The notes beneath the pieces are model-generated. The model was not told where the DNA came from, searched no databases, and was given only the letters and a program-made list of their open reading frames with translations. A DNA stretch of 64,000 nucleotides from Paenibacillus contaminans (lineage in GTDB: Bacteria > Bacillota > Bacilli > Paenibacillales > NBRC-103111), in contig NZ_QMFB01000006.1 of NCBI RefSeq assembly GCF_003285015.1, positions 62,001-126,000 on the forward strand, read 5' to 3'. Made by a program: the position numbers and the translations under genes. Below are positions 1-9,271 of the stretch, in pieces (within the stretch, counting starts at the first letter, position 1; each line of letters begins with the position of its first letter).

Positions 1-1
1 G

Positions 2-1042
2 CTGAAGCTGTTCACAGTTGTCCTCATTGTACTCATTCCGATTTACATTATTGTCTCTTTAATGAGCAATTCGGGTGTTGACATAATCAGACAGCAAATT
101 TTAATGTTGATGGAACAGAAGTCGGATTATTTCGTATCCGCGACGGACTCGGAATTGGAACGTATCGCCAAACTGCAGAAGGACCTGGCGGATGATCCGG
201 ATTTGCAGAGCATCAGCATTCGCCCGGACACGCTAAGGGATTACGAACGGGCGAAAGCGATTAACGATCTGCAGTCGAAATTACGTACGCTTTCAGAATC
301 GAGCAGGTACATTAAGGAAGCTTTCGTGATTATTCCTAGCATCGAAAGACGAATTTCCTCGTCCACCGGCATGAAAGACATCGATCAGGATGAATTTTCC
401 CGGTTTCTTACGAATAAGGCTTCTGCTTCGGGGTTGACTTCAATCGATGGTCGTATTTTTTTTGTACTGGGCGTTCCTTACATGACCAAGATTAATTACT
501 TAATGATCGTCGAGCTATCTATTTCAAAAATAAGCGTCGATCTCGGCAGCCTGAATTCGACCGGCAACGGTACGGTGTTCATCTGGAGCAACGAAACGAA
601 TACACCCTCGGTCATTCCGGCCGTCGGCGCAACGGATGAAGTCATGTCGTTTAATCTAAACAGCTCTGCGCATGAGGGGAACGCTTTTCGAATCGACGAT
701 AAAAACTATCTCCGCTTTACCAAAGCGTTTGAACTGCCCAACTGGTCGCTTGTCACGGTCGTCGAAGAGGATCAAATTTTGCTGCCTGTTCACTCTTTCA
801 AGGAATGGCTGATAGTCTTATCTGTCGCATCTATTATCGTGTTTGTCATTGCCTCGTTCCTGCTGTATCGTTTTATTCATAAGCCGCTTCGGAAGATGAT
901 GCAAGCTTTCAAAAAGGTGGAAGTCGGCCAATTCGATACGAATCTCGCTCATACAAATAAAGATGAATTTTATTACTTGTTTCAGCAATTCAACCAGATG
1001 ACCAGCCAGCTCAAAATACTCCGTGTTTGCTTTCGTAAATAG
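2..1042 (+). pseudogene. Truncated sensor histidine kinase (YesM-like), sensor half only
   Basis: The open frame enters from the left edge, so the true start is outside the window. It begins in a hydrophobic segment (first membrane helix), continues as an extracytoplasmic sensor region of about 230 residues, a second helix (WLIVLSVASIIVFVIASFLL) and a HAMP linker ending in QQFNQMTSQLKIL. YesM-type kinases then continue into a coiled coil and the NPHFLYN phospho-acceptor box, but this frame reads RVCFRK and stops at 1042. The dimerisation, histidine and ATPase parts are missing, and the next gene is convergent 43 bp later. It is seen that the protein ends after HAMP; that it is a deletion or frameshift remnant is inferred. 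A kinase-less signalling partner is possible but less likely. Confidence 0.75.
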
Positions 1043-1085
1043 GTCATCAATTCCTAGTTTTAGACTTGATGGTGTACTAACCTAA

Positions 1086-4000
1086 TTATGGCGCCGTAAT
1101 AAACACCGGATTCTCGATTAACTGGCTGTAGTAATCGAAATAATGCCATTTATGCACCTTAACTTTATCTCCCAGCAGGCCGACGATTCCTTTGCCGTTC
1201 CACCAGTCGTTGAAAATGTAAACCCCGTCGGCGCCCGCTTCGTAAACATCGTACGCCCGTTTCTGGTACTGGGTTTTGCTGAGCGTCCGCTTCGTGTTTT
1301 CGACGGTTCCGCCGTTGCGGATGATCGCTTCTTGTTCCTTCGTTAAATCCGTTCCCGATAGATCGCTGACAATTCCGGCATAGAGCTTGACATTCGAGCC
1401 TTCGACCATGCTCATGAACGGAGAAATATCGAAGAAATCCTCGTATGAGATGTTCGACGGAATCAGAATATCGATCAAATCTTGATCGATCCAAGCTTGC
1501 GGATCCAGCCCGTAGCTTTCGTAGTTCCAGTATGGGATACGCACGCTTATCGTTTTATTCGGTAAAGCTGTCCGGATTTCGCTCATCAATTGCGTAATAA
1601 TCGATTTTCTGCTTGCAACGTCGGTCAATTCATTCCCGAACAAGTACGGGTATCTGCCGAAATCAAGGTTCACCCCGCTGACGTTGGGAATGGCCGCGAC
1701 TTCCGATAAAATGTTCTTGATATAATCCCTGAAAGAGGAATAGTAGTAGCTGAGCCGGAACGTCGGATTATTGTTGGCATCCAGCTGTCTTGCTTCGTAT
1801 GGAGTCCCGGTGTAATCGTTATACAACTGCCCGTTAAGCGCTGGGAACGACGTCATGCTGTAAAAAGCGTTCATTCGCAGCGAAATGTTAAGGTCGATTC
1901 CATTGGCGGAAGCGCTCTGTGCGAGAACCTCAGGCGCCCATTTGCCGCTTTCGTCATAAATATTTTGAATCGTTCCCTTAGCCAGCATATCGATTTCCCG
2001 CAGCGTGGGGTCGTCTTCCGTAAACGAATCGAATGGTATCCCCGCGTATTGGCTATCGTAATTCAACTGCATGGTCGTTCCGAGCGCCCAGTCGACACCG
2101 CCGACGTCCGTTCCGGCAAACATGTTCACCGCTTTGTTTTGAAGAGCAGCAACGTTATTGTATTTTAAGGATGAAAAATGCGTATACCCATCATTGTTGT
2201 AAATCGCTCTTTTGCCGAGACTGCCTTCATCCGCGGCTGTATATTCCGCAATGTCCTCTGTTGTCAAACCGCGCAATTTAATATAGGCGATTCTCGCCTT
2301 CTTGCCGGGAGACGGGGTGAAGCTTAGCGTTCGCCCGTTGAAGTTCGCGGCCGTTACGAACTCTTCGCCGATCGTCTGCTCGCTGTATAAGCGTTTCGCA
2401 TGAACCGGCTCGAAAGAGATTGTTTTCGTTCCGCTGCCGTCCGCGACATCGAACCGCTCCGTTCCCGAGGCATAGCCGACATAAACGCCGAACCAGCCGT
2501 ATAAATCGACGGGCAGCGTTAAGGTTTGAGCGGCAGCCGTGCTTTCGATAATACTGTACACGTTCGCCGTAACGCCCTCCTCCAAACCCTTATAAACATA
2601 GCCGGCTTTTTGCCAACCAGCCGAAACCGCTTGCTGTCCGCTGCCGTTCGTCATTTGATCGACGGCCGTGAACAAGTAGACGGCGTCTGAAACGGAAGTG
2701 AGCGCGGATTCGGGCGCTACGGCCGTGACGGCGGGGAACAGATCGACTTCTTTCATTACTTTATCCACCGAAACTCCGCCGTTCAGCAGCTCGACGACAA
2801 GCCGGCGCACGCCCGATCCGCCGCCGCCATATACGTTCATGCTGACAGTGGGGGCATCGAGCGGATGGCTGCCGCTTGCGACTAACAAACCCGTTCCATC
2901 CAGTACGCTGGCTTGCACCTGCACGTTCGGATTCGCGAACCAGCCCGGATCGGCTCCTCCGATATTAACAACGACCGGTATGGCGCTTGAACTGGCCTCC
3001 GGCTTGACCGTAACTCCGGAGATGTTCGGGTAATAGTTGATCCAGTCCGGAATTTTATTTTGCGTCAGCTTGATATGGTCGATGTAAACCTCGTTGGTTC
3101 CCGTCGTATATACGTCCTTGGCCAAATTATTGATCGTAATGTTGTCGCTGACTGCGGCGGCAATTCCCGAATCATTCGCTTGGACGATCAGATTGTCGTC
3201 CAAACCGAGATAGAGGCCTCCGTCTCCATCGTAGACGATTTCCCATTTGTGGAAGTTTTGGTCCGTCGGGAGGTAGACTTCCCGTTCCTTGAAGCTGTTC
3301 GTGCCGTTCGTGATCAAGAAAACCTTGATCGTTCCTTTGGCGGGATCGTAGCTGTTAAGCGCTACCATATACCGCTTGTTGTTCGCATAGATGTTAAAAG
3401 CGAGCCCCTTCCATAAATAGTAGTTCGTCGCTTTCGCAAGATCGACGATTTTGGCGTCGAACTGCAGCGTCCATGCGGAAGCGCCGAGTGTGACATTGCG
3501 CTTCATGCTGCTGTAATGTCCGCTGGTCGACGTATCGTCGGCATAGGCCAAATATTGACCGGACGGAACCGGCTTCAGCGATACCCCGTTCGGATTGCCG
3601 AGCGAGTTCGGCTCATCGTCGATCATGTATACGCCGGTTCGCGGCGGCGTGCTTGAAGTCCAGCCTGCGGCGCTTAAACTGGAGGCATCGTCGTTTAGAA
3701 GCGTGTTCCAGGTAAGGTTAGGCACGTGAAGCTTCGGTTTGAAGCTGCGCAGAAGCCGAATCGAGTCGACATACACCTCGGTCGTGCCTGACTGCAGATT
3801 ACTCGTGTCGGCAAACAGCTTTATGCCGTCCGCGCCGGTAACGGCTATACTCGAATAGGTGAATGAAGCAACTACCGTTCCGTCCAGATCCACGGATATT
3901 TTATTGGTACCGTCAAAATAGATGCCCCATTTGTGGAGTCCGCCGCTCGTCGGCAAGGCTGCTTGCTTCCTTTCATACGTATTTCCCGGCTTCAATAGGT

Positions 4001-6461
4001 AGATGTTTATATTCCCGTTCGAATCTTTGCCGTTTAAGGAAAGCCTGTAACGCTTGGCGTTCGCCGTTATATCCACCGAGAACCCTCGCCAGGCATGATT
4101 GGAAGAAGGGGTAGGCAAGTCTGCGATCCGCGCCTCCAGCTGCGTATACCAGGAGCCCGATCCGATATAGGCATCTTTGGAAATATGGCTGTATTGGCCG
4201 TTTTGCGAGCTATAAAATAAATATTCGCCGGAAGAAACCGGCAGCATCTGGACCTGATTCGGGTTGCCAAGCGAATTCGGGTAATCGGTAATATAATTTC
4301 CGCCGGCCGGATTATTCGATCTCGTCCATCCGCTCAGACTCAAATTTTCACCGTTATCGTCAATCGCTGCGAATACCCAGTCCGGCACGTTTGTTTTATC
4401 CAGCTTCAAATAATCCAAATAAACCTCGTTCGTGCCTGACTGTAGATCGGCAGCGTTATTATACAGGACGATCCGATCCGGGGCAGTATCCGGCACGTTT
4501 ACTCCGGAAACACGCGTGACGATTTGGCCGTCGAGAATGACCGACAGCGTTGAGCCGCCGTCAAAACCGATTCCCCACTTATGGAACGTTCCGTCCGGAG
4601 GAAGTGTAATCTGACTCTCCGCGACGTTCCCGCCGGCGTCCTTCAACACAAGCAGCTTCATACTCCCGTTCGATCCCATACTGTTAAAGGTCACTTTGTA
4701 TTTCTTGGCATTGGCGATTACTTCGACGGATAACCCGTTGGAAATGGGGGTGGCCGAAGGCGTGATCAGATCGGCGATATTGGCGTCAAGCTCCAGGAAC
4801 CATGGACCGGCGCCGATGCTTAAGGGGCTGGCGGTAATCGAGCTGGCAGTGCCGGATGAAGAAGCGTAGAACAAGTACTGGCTTTGTGGAATTGCAAGCA
4901 TCGGAATATTGTTCGGATTGCCGAGCGAATTGGCAAAGTCAGAAATATAGTTACCGTTCGCGGGAGCAGCCGAACGTACCCAATTCCGATCCGACAGCCG
5001 TTCCGAGAAATCCGTCAACACGTTTACGGCTTTCTCGGCCGAATAAGCATCCGATTTGGTTTGCGCCCAAGCCGGCATCACGCTTGTCGTAAGCTGAACC
5101 GAATCCATGTATACTTCCGTTGTGCCGGACAGTCGGTTCTGAGCGGCGCTGAACAGGGAAATCCCGTCATTCGCGGAAGTACTCATTCCCATCCCGCCGA
5201 ATTCCGCAATTGCTTTTCCGTCAACATCCACATAGATGGATCCGTTACCGTCATAGGAAATGGTCCAAGCGTGAAATAAATCGTCCGTAGGCATGTCAAT
5301 CCGTTTCTGACTGTATGAGCCGCCATGATCGGCTTTAACCGCCGTTATTTTATCCCGGTCGTTGAATACCAGTTTGTACGCCTTCTGATTGGCCGCGACC
5401 TGGACGATGAATCCGGTATCCGCACCGGTTGCGGCAGGAGCCATCAAATCGATAATCCGCGCTTTGAACTGCAAAGTCCAGGCTCCGCTACCGATAGGCA
5501 ACGATTTGGATATCGCAGCAGGGGAGGAGGCGGTTGCCGTTTCATCGCCGTAAAACAAGTATTGCCCTTTGGATACCGGCTTGAGCGGCACCGAGTCGGG
5601 GTTGCCCTGGGAATGGTCGCTGTCGATAATATATTGACCTTGCTGCGGAACAGTTGCCGTCCATCCTGCGGCTGCGAAGCTTAATGCCTCGTCGTTCACC
5701 GTTTGTTCGCTGTACCGTAATTTTTCTCCTTTCACAAGTTTATAGCTGTACAAATAGACCTCGTTCGTTCCTGATTGCAGTGACGTCGAGCTATTATACA
5801 GCAGTACTTGATCGACAAATCCGGTTGCTATATTAACGCCGGACGATCTAGCGATTTTTTTGCCGTCCAGCGTTACGGTCAGGGTTGATTCCCCGTCATA
5901 TTCAATTCCCCATTTATGAACATCGGCGAAATCATCGAGCTTGACCAAGGTTTCCTCATAAGCGCTTGAGCTATTTTTCATAATCAGCACTTTGAATGCG
6001 GAGTCCATATCGCCGGTTTTGCTGTTGAACGTAACGCGATAACGTTTGCCGGCTGCAACGGTGTCCACAGTGAAGCCGTTCCAGGCGGGATTGTCGGACG
6101 GCATAATCAAATCCGCAATACGCGCCTCAAATTCGATGTACCACCTTCCCGATCCTATCGGAACCTCTTTCTTAATCGTATTGCTGAGCCCGTTTGCCGA
6201 GCTGTAAAACAAATACTGCCCGCGTAAAACCTGTTTCATCGGAATATCCGACGGATTGCCGAGCGAATTCGGCGCATCCGTCATATAATTGCCTGCTCTT
6301 GGTGCGTACTGTCTTGTCCAGCCTGCCGCAGATAAGCTGTGCGCATCGTCATCGATTAATACGGCTCCCGCCGCCTCCGCTTTGGACCACGGTATCCAAG
6401 CAACCAGCATCGACGCGATCAATAGGCAAGCCAACCATTTCCTACTTTTGCTTGCTGACAT
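1086..6461 (-). CDS. Giant secreted five-module protein with C-terminal TIM-barrel glycosidase-like domain
   Basis: This 1,791-aa protein begins with a signal peptide (lysine/arginine start, hydrophobic core, cleavage near AEA-AGA around residue 31). Five related modules follow at about residues 34-252, 254-481, 482-698, 699-915 and 916-1146. Each repeats SLGNPN, GQYLFY, ARIADL, HKWGI-YDG, LDG and SGTNEVYLD, a beta-rich pattern typical of concanavalin-A/LamG-like carbohydrate-binding jelly rolls. Ig-like linkers lead to a C-terminal domain (about 1400-1791) with motifs such as GVNLDFGRYPY, ISVRIPYWNYESYG and GADGVYIFNDWW, which resembles the GHL10-like TIM-barrel glycosyl hydrolases. It probably binds and cuts an extracellular polysaccharide; the substrate is not readable. 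The RBS GGAAAGGAAG is good, and a cre-like site overlaps it. No SLH or sortase anchor is seen. Confidence 0.85.
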   Translation of the reverse strand: MSASKSRKWLACLLIASMLVAWIPWSKAEAAGAVLIDDDAHSLSAAGWTRQYAPRAGNYMTDAPNSLGNPSDIPMKQVLRGQYLFYSSANGLSNTIKKEVPIGSGRWYIEFEARIADLIMPSDNPAWNGFTVDTVAAGKRYRVTFNSKTGDMDSAFKVLIMKNSSSAYEETLVKLDDFADVHKWGIEYDGESTLTVTLDGKKIARSSGVNIATGFVDQVLLYNSSTSLQSGTNEVYLYSYKLVKGEKLRYSEQTVNDEALSFAAAGWTATVPQQGQYIIDSDHSQGNPDSVPLKPVSKGQYLFYGDETATASSPAAISKSLPIGSGAWTLQFKARIIDLMAPAATGADTGFIVQVAANQKAYKLVFNDRDKITAVKADHGGSYSQKRIDMPTDDLFHAWTISYDGNGSIYVDVDGKAIAEFGGMGMSTSANDGISLFSAAQNRLSGTTEVYMDSVQLTTSVMPAWAQTKSDAYSAEKAVNVLTDFSERLSDRNWVRSAAPANGNYISDFANSLGNPNNIPMLAIPQSQYLFYASSSGTASSITASPLSIGAGPWFLELDANIADLITPSATPISNGLSVEVIANAKKYKVTFNSMGSNGSMKLLVLKDAGGNVAESQITLPPDGTFHKWGIGFDGGSTLSVILDGQIVTRVSGVNVPDTAPDRIVLYNNAADLQSGTNEVYLDYLKLDKTNVPDWVFAAIDDNGENLSLSGWTRSNNPAGGNYITDYPNSLGNPNQVQMLPVSSGEYLFYSSQNGQYSHISKDAYIGSGSWYTQLEARIADLPTPSSNHAWRGFSVDITANAKRYRLSLNGKDSNGNINIYLLKPGNTYERKQAALPTSGGLHKWGIYFDGTNKISVDLDGTVVASFTYSSIAVTGADGIKLFADTSNLQSGTTEVYVDSIRLLRSFKPKLHVPNLTWNTLLNDDASSLSAAGWTSSTPPRTGVYMIDDEPNSLGNPNGVSLKPVPSGQYLAYADDTSTSGHYSSMKRNVTLGASAWTLQFDAKIVDLAKATNYYLWKGLAFNIYANNKRYMVALNSYDPAKGTIKVFLITNGTNSFKEREVYLPTDQNFHKWEIVYDGDGGLYLGLDDNLIVQANDSGIAAAVSDNITINNLAKDVYTTGTNEVYIDHIKLTQNKIPDWINYYPNISGVTVKPEASSSAIPVVVNIGGADPGWFANPNVQVQASVLDGTGLLVASGSHPLDAPTVSMNVYGGGGSGVRRLVVELLNGGVSVDKVMKEVDLFPAVTAVAPESALTSVSDAVYLFTAVDQMTNGSGQQAVSAGWQKAGYVYKGLEEGVTANVYSIIESTAAAQTLTLPVDLYGWFGVYVGYASGTERFDVADGSGTKTISFEPVHAKRLYSEQTIGEEFVTAANFNGRTLSFTPSPGKKARIAYIKLRGLTTEDIAEYTAADEGSLGKRAIYNNDGYTHFSSLKYNNVAALQNKAVNMFAGTDVGGVDWALGTTMQLNYDSQYAGIPFDSFTEDDPTLREIDMLAKGTIQNIYDESGKWAPEVLAQSASANGIDLNISLRMNAFYSMTSFPALNGQLYNDYTGTPYEARQLDANNNPTFRLSYYYSSFRDYIKNILSEVAAIPNVSGVNLDFGRYPYLFGNELTDVASRKSIITQLMSEIRTALPNKTISVRIPYWNYESYGLDPQAWIDQDLIDILIPSNISYEDFFDISPFMSMVEGSNVKLYAGIVSDLSGTDLTKEQEAIIRNGGTVENTKRTLSKTQYQKRAYDVYEAGADGVYIFNDWWNGKGIVGLLGDKVKVHKWHYFDYYSQLIENPVFITAP
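3024..6362 (-). repeat. Five tandem ~220-codon coding repeats
   Basis: These are the DNA of the five homologous modules of the giant secreted protein, each about 650-690 bp. The modules are clearly diverged in sequence, so they are old duplications and not a recent slippage array. The signature order in each is a tryptophan turn (AGWT), a YI-D segment, SLGNPN, QYLFY, A-I-DL, a YDG strand with HKWGI in four of five, and a terminal GT-EVY strand. Confidence 0.8.
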
Positions 6462-6474
6462 GTAAACGCTTCCT
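6460..6474. promoter_or_regulatory. cre-like CcpA site over the start of the giant secreted protein
   Basis: ATGTAAACGCTTCCT fits every position of the degenerate catabolite-response consensus WTGNAANCGNWNNCW. It covers the last base of the start codon and the bases just upstream on the minus strand. CcpA binding there would repress a polysaccharide-degrading gene when preferred sugars are present, which fits the product. The consensus is loose, so chance matches occur. Confidence 0.4.
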
Positions 6475-6833
6475 TTCCTTCGTTTTTATTGCCGGCCTTG
6501 AAGGCCGACTCACAGCCACTATAGCGGATACAAGCTTCACAATTAAAGCGCGAACAATTACATTTCGGTATACAAAATGCATAATTTCTCAAATCGGGCA
6601 GGTATCTATTGTATAAGTGAGGCAACTAAATTTAATATCGCTTACGGTACGACAGTCCCGCAAACCGCTCCAGTACGGGGAACTCCGTTTTTTATATGCC
6701 GGAGTATTCATTTGGCGGCTCTTTGCACTGCCTTTAACACCTGATATAGTTATTAAAAATAACATTCGGGGATCCCTGGACGGGATCCTTCCGTGGCGCA
6801 ACGATAGGGTACGGGCCGTCTGGAGGAATGATT
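6462..6833. other. Divergent intergenic region
   Basis: This gap separates the minus-strand secreted protein from the plus-strand AraC regulator. It holds the cre-like site at its left end, a candidate sigma-A promoter for the regulator at 6723-6750, and a GGATCC-containing imperfect hairpin near 6770-6790. No open frame here looks coding. Confidence 0.5.
6723..6750 (+). promoter_or_regulatory. Candidate sigma-A promoter for the AraC regulator
   Basis: TTGCAC, a 16-bp spacer and TATAGT lie about 80 bp upstream of the start codon of the first AraC-family regulator. Confidence 0.4.
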
Positions 6834-9104
6834 TTGCTGCGTAGAAGAAGCGTGCTAACCGCCATATTAATTTCGTATTTCTGCATCCTCATCGTACCGA
6901 CAATTGCCGGGGCTGCCGGATATAAGGTGCTCGAAAAATCGCTTGTCGGCAATGTAAACAAATCGAATTATGCGATGCTCGAACAAGCCCGGCAATTGAC
7001 GGACAGCAGAATCAAGGAAGTGAACCGGCTAAGCCTGCAGCTTGCCATGAATGCCAATATGCAATGGCTGCTTACGAATGCCTCAAGCGGGCATGGGGAT
7101 GTTCAGCTCCGTTTGATTGCGCTAATGAAGGATATGGGATCGTTCATCCTGGTAAACGATTTTCTGGATTCCTTGTTTATTTATTTGGCGGATCGCAGCA
7201 TGGTGGTTACGCCGACGATGCAAACCGATCAGGACTTGTATTTTAGAAAAATACAGCATTTTGATCATCTCGGCGACATGCCGCAATTGCTTTCCCGGCA
7301 TAATAGCCAGAAATTTCTTTCGACGGACGTTTCGGAAAACGGTTCCACGCAGCGGATGCTTGCCTACATCCAATCGCTTCCGGTGGAAGAAAACGTGAAC
7401 CTGAAAGGGTCGGTCGTCATTCTGATCAATGAACAGAAAATTCTCGATTTGCTGAAGCGTATCGATTGGGACGGGAACAGCTCGACCTTTATCATAGATC
7501 GGAACGGCAATAAGCTCGTCTCTTCGCCCAACCAGCAATACGTATCGGATGAATTAATAAACAGGCTGAATACCGGCAATGAATCGTTCGAGATGGACAA
7601 GGACGGTGAAAAACTGCTCGTTTCCTACGCTACCGGGGAGAACGGGTGGAAATACGTTTCGGTCGTGCCGAATGAAGTGGTCATGAAGCAAATTGAACGT
7701 GTCAAGCTTGTGTTTGTTTTGCTTCTTGTCGTCGGCGTTTTTGCGGGAATTGCCATTTCCTTCTATTTGGCTTATCGGAACTATAGACCGATTAACGAAT
7801 TGATCCGCGTGATCCAGAAACGAAGCGTAACCTCAGGCGCCGGCAAAATGAACGAATTCGAAATGATAAACAGCACATTGCTGAAATCGTTCGAGGAAGA
7901 AAAAACGCTCAAAACCACGCTTGAAAAACAAGCGCCGCTCATTCAATCCAACTTTATTTCCCGGCTTATTAAAGGCAATGTCGACATCTCCTCCTTGGAT
8001 CAAGCTTCGTTGGATTTTATGCAGGTCAGCTTGGAGAACCGCTCGTTCCGCGTGCTCTTGATCGATATCGAGGACGGCAAACGGTTTATGAAATCCGAAA
8101 CCGAGCAGGAGCTGGCGCTTGTCCGGTTCATCCTGACGAATATCAGCATGGAGCTTCTTGAAGGGCGCGGCTTCGTGGTCGAGCTGGAACGGAACCGGCT
8201 GGCCGTGCTGGAGCATGTACAGAACGAGCCTCTGGCCGGCGAGGATGATTGGATATTCGTTCTGAAGGAGCAGTCGGAAACCCGCTTCCATTTCAATCTG
8301 ACGATTGCGGTCAGCCGGAAGCAAGACAAGCCGGAGCATATTTGGAAATGTTACCTGGAGGCGCTGTTCGCCTTGGAACGGCGGGTTGTTATGGGCTCCA
8401 ATACGATCATTTTCCATGAACCGGACAGCGGCGGCAAAGGGCAATTGTATCATTACCCGATGGAGTTCGAAGTGCTGCTGATTAACTACGCCAAAACGGG
8501 CGATTATGCAAATGCGGTCAATATTTTGACCCAAATCTACGACGCAAACTTCTCCATCGGCACCATTTCGCCCGAAATGAGCAGGTTTCTTTTTCTGGAA
8601 ATACTAGCTTCGCTTCTGAAAGTCATACAAGCATCCGGTTCGGAGGGACATTTTTCGTCAGCGCTTGAAGACCCGTCTACGTATTTCGCGTCCTGTCATA
8701 CGGCTTCCGACATGCTCGAGCAAGTGAAACGTCTGCTTCACGATATATGCGCGGCGGCCAAAGACGAGCGCACCGATCAAGGGGAACGCTTGTACGTCGG
8801 AATCCGGAAGTTTGTGGAGGAGCATTACCACGACGGCAACCTCAGCTTGACGATGATCGCCGATCGGTTCGGCATCACGCCGCAGTATTTATCCGCTTTC
8901 TTCAAAAGATATTCCGGTAAAAACATTTCGGACTCAATCGCGGAATATCGCGTGGAGCAAGCCAAGCGCATGCTGGCCGACCGCGATTTGACGATCGGGG
9001 AAATTTCCCGCAGGGTCGGTTATTCCAACCATATCGGGTTCGGACGCGTGTTCAAAAAAATCGAAGGCATTACGCCCGGGCAGTATCGCGAGATGAAGGA
9101 ATAG
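6834..9104 (+). CDS. Membrane-anchored AraC-family regulator of the first importer
   Basis: A 756-aa regulator with an N-terminal membrane helix (LISYFCILIVPTIAGAAG), an extracytoplasmic sensor region to about residue 285, a second helix (VFVLLLVVGVFAGIAI), a cytoplasmic linker and two C-terminal AraC helix-turn-helices (LTMIADRFGITPQYLSAFFK, then IGEISRRVGYSNHIGFGRVFKK). It probably senses a sugar or binding-protein complex outside and activates the adjacent importer genes from the membrane. I start it at TTG 6834 because GGAGG at 6822-6826 is then 7 bp away; the ATG at 6828 is almost on top of that site. The family is common in Paenibacillus beside LplB/YtcP transporters. Confidence 0.88.
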   Translation: MLRRRSVLTAILISYFCILIVPTIAGAAGYKVLEKSLVGNVNKSNYAMLEQARQLTDSRIKEVNRLSLQLAMNANMQWLLTNASSGHGDVQLRLIALMKDMGSFILVNDFLDSLFIYLADRSMVVTPTMQTDQDLYFRKIQHFDHLGDMPQLLSRHNSQKFLSTDVSENGSTQRMLAYIQSLPVEENVNLKGSVVILINEQKILDLLKRIDWDGNSSTFIIDRNGNKLVSSPNQQYVSDELINRLNTGNESFEMDKDGEKLLVSYATGENGWKYVSVVPNEVVMKQIERVKLVFVLLLVVGVFAGIAISFYLAYRNYRPINELIRVIQKRSVTSGAGKMNEFEMINSTLLKSFEEEKTLKTTLEKQAPLIQSNFISRLIKGNVDISSLDQASLDFMQVSLENRSFRVLLIDIEDGKRFMKSETEQELALVRFILTNISMELLEGRGFVVELERNRLAVLEHVQNEPLAGEDDWIFVLKEQSETRFHFNLTIAVSRKQDKPEHIWKCYLEALFALERRVVMGSNTIIFHEPDSGGKGQLYHYPMEFEVLLINYAKTGDYANAVNILTQIYDANFSIGTISPEMSRFLFLEILASLLKVIQASGSEGHFSSALEDPSTYFASCHTASDMLEQVKRLLHDICAAAKDERTDQGERLYVGIRKFVEEHYHDGNLSLTMIADRFGITPQYLSAFFKRYSGKNISDSIAEYRVEQAKRMLADRDLTIGEISRRVGYSNHIGFGRVFKKIEGITPGQYREMKE

Positions 9105-9271
9105 GCGCTCGGATTGAATTCGGTTGCATGATGCTAAAACTGTATACCTCGAAATATTAAGAGCGGTGACCGATCTTGCAATCGGATTATTTTCCGGATG
9201 GGCCGGCATCGCTATGATCAGGGTGCGGCTCGAAGACAGCCGGATTATACAGGATAAGGGAGGCTCATTCC

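Noticed and set aside
1165..6616. Many open frames opposite or in other frames of the giant secreted protein.
   Set aside because: They follow the repeat structure of the real gene, have no ribosome sites and no protein-like composition; they are shadows.
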